Origin: Anomaloglossus baeobatrachus
Lineage: Eukaryota > Chordata > Amphibia > Anura > Aromobatidae
Direction: 5' to 3'
NCBI RefSeq assembly: GCF_048569485.1
Contig: NW_027445228.1
Location: forward strand, 62,001 to 126,000
Length of the DNA stretch: 64,000 nt
Part shown: piece by piece, positions 58,341 through 64,000 of the stretch
Numbering within the stretch: the first letter of the stretch is position 1
Layout: every line of letters begins with the position of its first letter
Made by a program: the position numbers and the translations under genes
Notes under the pieces: generated by a model
The model's input: the letters and a program-made list of their open reading frames with translations, nothing else
Databases searched by the model: none
Told to the model about the DNA's origin: nothing

Positions 58341-59060
58341 GGCCATGGACCAGTGTACTCCCTTTTTTTTAAAAAAAAAAAACAACCTCTCCTCTTTCCC
58401 GCACTGCTCCAGTCTCTGCAGTGGAGAGTGTTCTGCAGCTCTGCACATCTCGGCACAGCGGGCACACAGTTGTGACATCATCGCGCCCCCCTGTGCAGAG
58501 ACGCCAGATCTCAGACACCGAAGGAAAATAGTGGAGGAGGAAGCAGAGAGCTCCATCTTTCATCATTGCTTTCAACTGTGGCGGCATCTGCAATGCTGAT
58601 ACAGTTGAAAGTGCGATGCTGAGCAGGGGAACGAATGGTGCCAGTGCTGGCATCGGGCCCCCCTGACTCTCGGGCCCCATACTGGCCTTAGTCTTCCGTT
58701 ATTGGCGATACGCCACTGGAGGGGTCATTTCACAATTTTTCTTTATGGCGCTCACTTGTACTATAGATGACAGAAGGGTTGTCCGCCCCTTTTTATACTT
58801 ATGTGTGTCCCTCTATGGTATGAAATTAAGTAACAAAGCGGAGCATTGATCTCCCAACTTTCATCTCTGACCCGGATCTCTGCTTTATGTTTTATTTTAC
58901 ACCACACTGGGCGGCTGCAAATACATCAAAAACCTGTTTAAAATTTTAATTTTTTTTTATGTTTTCTTTGGATTTTTTGTATGAAACATTGTTTTGATTT
59001 ATATAAAACCTTTTTGATCTTCTTATTCACTTTCTTTTCTCCCAGTTTGGGGTGTTGAGT
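58341..59060. other. Unassigned sequence
   Basis: No sustained conserved frame, terminal repeat or array. ORFs on both strands at 58309-58680 overlap and show no family signature. Confidence 0.35.
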
Positions 59061-59472
59061 AGAGATGAGCAAACCTGTGAAAGTTCGGTTCGGCGGCAGC
59101 AGTCGTACCTCCGCTAGTTGGAAATTGACCTGAACCCCAATGGAAGTCACTGATTGGCAGTTCGAGTCTCCGCCCACATACAGCCAGCTATAAGCAGAAT
59201 ACGTCCGGGAGAGGGTGGGTGGGGACTTTTCTATTTTTGTCTTTAGGATGGGGGGGGGGGGTTGCACATTACAAGCGATCACGCTGTTGCTACCCCCAGT
59301 GTGAGCAACACTGCCATGGGCTCACACTGGGTTGAGCACCGAGCGTACCTGAGCACAGCGATGCTGGCGCCATTGGTCAGCGTATGTAAAGCATCTGAAC
59401 TCTGTTTTTTAGAAAGTCTGTGTTTGGTTAAAATAAAAAAAAAAATACCAAACATCAGGTTCGCTCATCTCT
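59061..59472. mobile_element. 412-bp MITE with AGAGATGAGC ends
   Basis: AGAGATGAGCAAACCTG at the left is mirrored by CAGGTTCGCTCATCTCT at the right. The flanking bases give AGT on both sides (59058-59060, 59473-59475), possibly a 3-bp duplication. Non-coding; superfamily not assigned. Confidence 0.5.
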
Positions 59473-59689
59473 AGTCCTGAGATCCTCTGCTCGCTGATAT
59501 AATACACTGGGCTCTGTATTGTGATTATTTGTTCATCAGTGTAGACCTCGTATGTGCACACACCGCTTCATAGACTCCGGCGAGCACGACCATGCTCCGG
59601 GGCTCGGTAAAAGCATTTTGACGTTCGGACGGGATCGACTTGTTTAATGAGTATAGTGGAAGTCAATCGGGAACGCAAGCATTTTTCAT

Positions 59690-59995
59690 AGATAACAGAG
59701 ATAGATAATAGATAGATATATAGCTAGACAGATAATAGATAGATATATAGATAGACAGATAATAGTGATAAATAGATAATAGATAGATATGTGATAGATA
59801 ATACAGACAGATAATAGATAGATCACTGCACTGACCCTTTCTCCTGTGTTCTGCGCTGATCTTTGGCCTCGTCCTCCTTACAGATTTATACCAACTGTAA
59901 GATAAATAGATAACAGATAGATAATAGCGCGATATATAGATAATACATGGATAGACACTAGAGATATATAGATAGATAATACATAGTCAGACATG
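59690..59995. repeat. GATA microsatellite
   Basis: ATAGATAGATA runs interrupted by a 70-bp segment (59828-59895) that recurs at 60031-60095. Confidence 0.85.
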
Positions 59996-60030
59996 ACAAG
60001 CAGTAACTGCACATTTCCCCCTCACACTCG

Positions 60031-60105
60031 CTGCACTGACCCTCTCTCCTGTGTTCTGCTCTGATCTTCGTCCTCCTCACGGACTTACACCAACTGTCTG
60101 ACTGA
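60031..60105 (-). promoter_or_regulatory. Possible first exon of a - strand gene
   Basis: This segment lies just downstream (- strand) of the CCAAT array and recurs in diverged form at 59828-59895 (CTGCACTGACCC, CTCCTGTGTTCTGC). Placement fits a 5' non-coding exon of the zinc-finger gene at 48067-52976. This is inference only. Confidence 0.25.
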
Positions 60106-60144
60106 AAAATGTATCCATAGCAACTGCTATGTCTTGATACCATG

Positions 60145-60370
60145 AAAGCTGCACTGTGATTGGTTGTTCTGTGACAGAGCTGCGCTGTGATTGGTTGTTC
60201 TGTGACATGAGAGCTGCGCTGTGATTGGTTGTTTTGTGACAGAGCTGCACTGTGATTGGTTGTTCTGTGACAGAGCTGCGCTGTGATTGGTTGTTCTGTG
60301 ACATGAGAGCTGCGCTGTGATTGGTTGTTTTGTGACAGAGCTGCACTGTGATTGGTTGCACTGTGTCGGT
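60145..60370 (-). promoter_or_regulatory. Array of seven CCAAT boxes
   Basis: Units of 30-34 bp, GAGCTGCGCTGTGATTGGTT followed by GTTCTGTGAC. Each has CCAATCACAG on the - strand, the NF-Y site. A higher-order period of about 94-96 bp is visible. It could be the promoter of the - strand zinc-finger gene. Confidence 0.6.
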
Positions 60371-61210
60371 CATAATTGTCTCACTGTTCAAGTAATTGAT
60401 AAAGCTTTTAGGATCCTGAGCTGATGAGCAGTCACAGGACGGGGGCTCCTCCATGTGTCACCCGTGTAACCCCCAGACCCACCGACACCAAAGACAGTTA
60501 GGGCCGGCCTTAGCCTTAATAGTGTCCTGTGCCAAACTGCCCTTTGGGGCCCCCACTCTACTGATTTGTTCCCAAGTTTCCCAGGACACAAACGAGGACA
60601 AGAGGCCATTTTTTTATATCCTAAGAAAATTGATCTCTTCAAATGTACAATAAACTCCAGATTTGTGCTGGAGAATCTGTCCCTCAGATCCACTTTAGTG
60701 TCACCACGTCTGAGCTCGTCCTTATTGGGGTCTTCTCAACTCGTATATTCATGCTGTATCCATGGATGTTATATGATGGATGGTATATGTGGATCTCACC
60801 AATGGGCGCACATGTATCTGGAGAATGAGGCGCTGCTGCTCTTCATAAAGAGATTATATAAATTCCTGTACACACGGATGGGAGTTCTGCATCTCTGGGC
60901 TGAGAGCAGCGCAGGTCGTGGCCACATTGGTGGGATCAGCATCTACTATACAAATCCTGCGAATAAATGTACAAGATGATACCAGACAATGCATGATGGC
61001 GCCGGCGGCCGCTGCTGCATGTACTCAGGACCAAAAAGGCCATAATACAGATGTAAAAGGGGATTGTAAGGAATGAGAAAAAAAATCCTCTACTTTCTGC
61101 ATAATAAAGTGTCCTCAGGTTATATGTGTCGCTGCCTCTGAGCTCCAGTGACCTGAACACACTGAGGTGTAGTACCACATACACACCAACAGGACAGGGG
61201 GTGCTGTGTA
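60371..61210. other. Unassigned sequence
   Basis: No clear exon, element end or array. ORFs on both strands lack family signatures. Confidence 0.35.
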
Positions 61211-62783
61211 CAGTCATGGCCAAAAGTTTTGAGAATGCTACAAATATTAATTTTTACAAAGTCTACTGCTTAAGCTTTTCTAATGGCAATTTGCATATAC
61301 TCCAGAATGTCATAAAGAGTGATCAGCTTAACAGCAATTACTTGCAAAGTAAATATTGGCTAAGAAAATGAACTTTAACCCCCAAAACACATTTCAACAT
61401 CATTGCATTCCTGCCTTAAAAAGGAGCAGCTAACATTGTTTTAGTGATTGTTCCATTAACACAGGTGTGGGTGTTGATGAGGACAGGACTGGCGATCAAT
61501 CAGTCATGATTAAGTAAGAATGACACCACTGAACACTTTAAAAGGAGGCTGGTGCTTGGTATCATTGTTTCTCTTCAGTTAACCATGGTTTTCTCTAAAG
61601 AAACACGTGCAGCCATCATTGCTCTGCACAAAAATGGCCTAACAGGGAAGAGTATCGCAGCTCCAAAGATTGCACCTCAGTCAACAATCTATCGCATCAT
61701 CAAGAACTTCAAGGAGAGAGCTTCCATTGTTGCCAAAAAGGCTCCAGGGCGCCCAAGAAGGACTAGCAAACGCCAGGACCGTATCTTAAAACTGTTTCAG
61801 CTGCGGGATCGGACTACCAGCAGTGCTGAGCTAGCTCAGCAATGGCAGCAGGCTGGTGTGAGTGCTTCTGCACACACTGTGAGGCGGAGACTGCTTGAGC
61901 AAGGCCTGGTTTCAAGGAGGGCAGCAAAGAAGCCACTTCTCTCCAGAAAAAACGTCAGGGACCGACTGATATTCTGCAAAAGGTACAAGGAGTGGACTTC
62001 TGAGGACTGGGGTAAAAGTCATTTTCTCAGATGAATCCCCTTTTTGATAGTTTGGGACATCTGGAAAACAGCTTATTAGGAGAAGAAGAGGTGAGCGCTA
62101 CCACCAGTCTTGTCTCATGCCAACTGTTAAGCATCCTGAAACGATTCATGTGTGGGGTTGCTTCTCAGCCAAGGGAATCATTTCACTCACAGTCTTGCCT
62201 AAAAACACAGCCATGAATAAAGAATGGTACCAGAATGTCCTCCAAGAGCAACTTCTCCCAACTGTCCAAGACCAGTTTGGCGCCCAACAATGCCTTTTCC
62301 AGCATGATGGAGCACCTTGCCATAAAGCAAAGGTGATCACTAAATGGCTCATGGAACAAACCATAGAGATTTTGGGTCCATGGCCTGGAAACTCCCCAGA
62401 TCTTAATCCCATTGAGAACTTGTGGGTAATCATCAAGAGACGGGTGGACAAACAAAAAACAACAAATTCTGGCAAAATGCAAGCATTGCTTATGCAAGAA
62501 TGGACAGCTATCAGTCAGGATTTGCTCCAGAAGATGATTGAGAGCATGCCGGGGAGAATTGCAGAGGTCCTGAAGAAGAAGGGTCAACACTGCAAATATT
62601 CACTTGCTGCATTAACTCATTCTAACTGTCAATATAACCTTTTGGTACTCATAATATGATTGCAATTATATTTCTGTATGTGATGTAAACATCAGACAAA
62701 CACAATTAAAAACCAGAGGGCAACAGATCATGTATGTGAAAATATAATTTTGGTGTCATTCTCAAAACTTTTGGCCATGACTG
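61211..62783 (+). mobile_element. Tc1/mariner transposon, 1573 bp
   Basis: The ends CAGTCATGGCCAAAAGTTTT and the exact complement at 62764-62783 extend to GAGAATG. They are flanked by TA (61209-61210, 62784-62785). It is full-length with near-identical ends and contains one transposase gene with slight damage, so it is fairly young. Confidence 0.92.
61585..62659 (+). pseudogene. Tc1-like transposase, slightly broken
   Basis: Helix-turn-helix N-terminus: FSKETRAAIIALHKNGLTGK, STIYRIIKNFKERASI and basic APGRPRRTSKRQDR. The catalytic domain includes a DES block, HVWGCFSAKGIISLTVL, CLFQHDGAPCHKAK (second Asp) and GNSPDLNPIENLWVIIKRRV (Glu). Breaks: an extra A in the AAAA run near 62014-62017 shifts the frame before the first catalytic Asp, and two adjacent stops lie at 62045-62050. 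Otherwise it is full length (about 345 codons). The encoded enzyme is inactive, but the ends could be used in trans. Confidence 0.88.
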
Positions 62784-63568
62784 TATGTGTCACTGTCTCT
62801 GAGCTCCACTGACCTGAACACACAGGTGAAGCACCACATATGCAACAAGAGGATAAGGGGTACTGTATATGGAAGAACTATAATCATATACAAATTTGTA
62901 AGGCAAATCCACATGGAATCACGTCTGTGGAATGTCATACTGTGGAATGTCATTCTGTGGAATGTCATAATACACACCTCAGCTGCTGCAGAACCTCAGG
63001 AAATACAACCCTGGTGCCGCAGAACCTCATAATACACACCTCAGCTGCTGCAGAACCTCATCATATACAACCAGCTACTGCAGAAACTTATCATACACAT
63101 CTCAGCTGATGCAGAATTTCAAAATACACACCTCAGCTGCTGCAGAACCTCATAATGCACCTCAGCTGCTGCATTACATTGATAGAATGGCTTTCATACC
63201 TGCAGTAAACCAGTACATGCGATGTGCAGACATTAGTGACGCCATGTAATGTATGAGGCCCCAATGTTATTTTGCTAGAAGATAAGGAACCTGACAGCTG
63301 ATTCCTCCTGTATAAGCAAGGATGGTTGACCTTAGCGAGATCAACATCCAACACCGCGGAGACACCATCACGTGTTTCTCAACGCAGTGATTCTAGAGCA
63401 ATGCCCCCTGGGAAATATTCCAAACAAGAAAGCCTGCGGAGACACCATCACATGTTTCCCAACGCTGGCAGGAAACTAGCCAGGTCTTTCACCGGGAAGG
63501 AACAACCACGGGAAGGGCAGTCTCCAGTCAAGGGGACCACCTATGCCAAACATGGTATCCCAGGGCTG
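62784..63568. other. Short tandem repeats and unassigned DNA
   Basis: Three copies of TGTGGAATGTCAT (62925-62970) and about six irregular copies of ACACCTCAGCTGCTGCAGAA with CCTCATAAT (62970-63175). No gene. Confidence 0.55.
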
Positions 63569-63672
63569 TGGAGTCGGAGTCGTGGAGTCGGAGTCGGAGT
63601 CGGAGCTCATTTTGGTGGAGTCGGAGTCGGAGTTGGAGTCGGTATAAAATGCACCGACTCCGACTCCTAAAA
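63569..63672. mobile_element. Fragment of a GGAGTC-rich hAT-like element
   Basis: CAGGGCTGTGGAGTCGGAGT followed by GGAGTC repeats and the inverted CCGACTCCGACTCC (63655-63666). The CAG start resembles hAT ends. No right end seen before the window edge. Confidence 0.4.
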
Positions 63673-63899
63673 TATATAATAAATTGGGGACAGGAGTGCA
63701 ATGCAGAATGTGCTGAATATTTTACTAAATAATAACATTTAGTATAATGCTTATATTTAAGTGAAAAATTTATTGTAGTACAGTGTGAACATCAGACATT
63801 TAATTGTCTTTATGATACAATAATCAAGATATTTGGATAGAACATAAAATATTTATTGGAATACAACTTTAGAACACAAAAAACTAATAAATTGTAAAT

Positions 63900-63904
63900 A
63901 TGTA

Positions 63905-63945
<41 letters not shown>

Positions 63946-63985
63946 TATACAGTGTATATACACACACAAGATATATATGTAATCT
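63900..63985. repeat. (TA)n microsatellite
   Basis: TATATA runs with CACACACA at about 63961-63968. Confidence 0.85.
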
Positions 63986-64000
63986 ACTGTATATTACATA

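Noticed and set aside
53000-60000. A KRAB-type exon for the - strand zinc-finger gene
   Set aside because: Looked for it on the - strand but found no convincing KRAB-like sequence with splice sites.

Overview
The window reads as nuclear DNA of a vertebrate with a large, repeat-swollen genome, most likely an anuran amphibian. The reasons are frog-type C2H2 zinc-finger exons, DIRS (tyrosine-recombinase) retroelements, PIF/Harbinger, TTAA-site (Kolobok/piggyBac-type), hAT and Tc1 DNA transposons, a V-SINE-like tRNA SINE and many long-hairpin MITEs. No prokaryotic signature is present. All calls come from reading the sequence; no database was searched.

Host genes. Two paralogous multi-finger C2H2 terminal exons lie as a tail-to-tail inverted duplication: + strand 2314-3137 (nine fingers) and - strand 48067-48974 (ten fingers). 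The duplicated arms run about 730-3430 and 47798-50050. A phase-compatible upstream exon of the - strand gene is at 52876-52976, and a CCAAT-box array at 60145-60370 could be its promoter. Almost everything between the arms is mobile DNA.

Nested stack (5985-32494). A DIRS element (DIRS-1) holds Harbinger A (6040-26440) in its left terminal repeat. Harbinger A carries a broken transposase gene split by a TA-site MITE (6451-8700), a second DIRS (about 9036-14752), a TTAA element (15165-19502, with another TTAA element inside it), a very young gag-protease-only LTR element (19764-22723) and a TTA-site element (23874-25916). The second DIRS itself contains a hAT element (12536-13833) and a MITE (13982-14678). 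Removing the insertions leaves about 2.8 kb of Harbinger A, a normal size. Most joints are supported by target-site duplications.

Middle (32500-37417). A TTAA-element end, a truncated - strand gypsy/chromovirus-like fossil with a 406-bp insertion, a Penelope-like fragment and a TAA-site MITE.

Harbinger B (37421-47067). A 9.6-kb Harbinger transposon that looks whole. It has three open genes: a two-exon MADF-BESS protein (+), a four-exon Myb/SANT-like protein (-, assembled here from splice sites) and an intact DDE transposase (-). Long inverted ends supply similar 5' non-coding exons to the first and last genes. A 31-bp array with about 15 YY1-type motifs lies in the transposase gene's first intron. 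A Penelope-type insertion in the MADF gene's first intron carries two oppositely oriented hammerhead ribozymes. This is the strongest candidate for something undescribed.

Right side (47070-64000). A MITE directly abutting Harbinger B, the right zinc-finger arm, a hAT MITE, two Harbinger-type MITEs, several minisatellites, the CCAAT array and a Tc1 transposon with a lightly damaged transposase.
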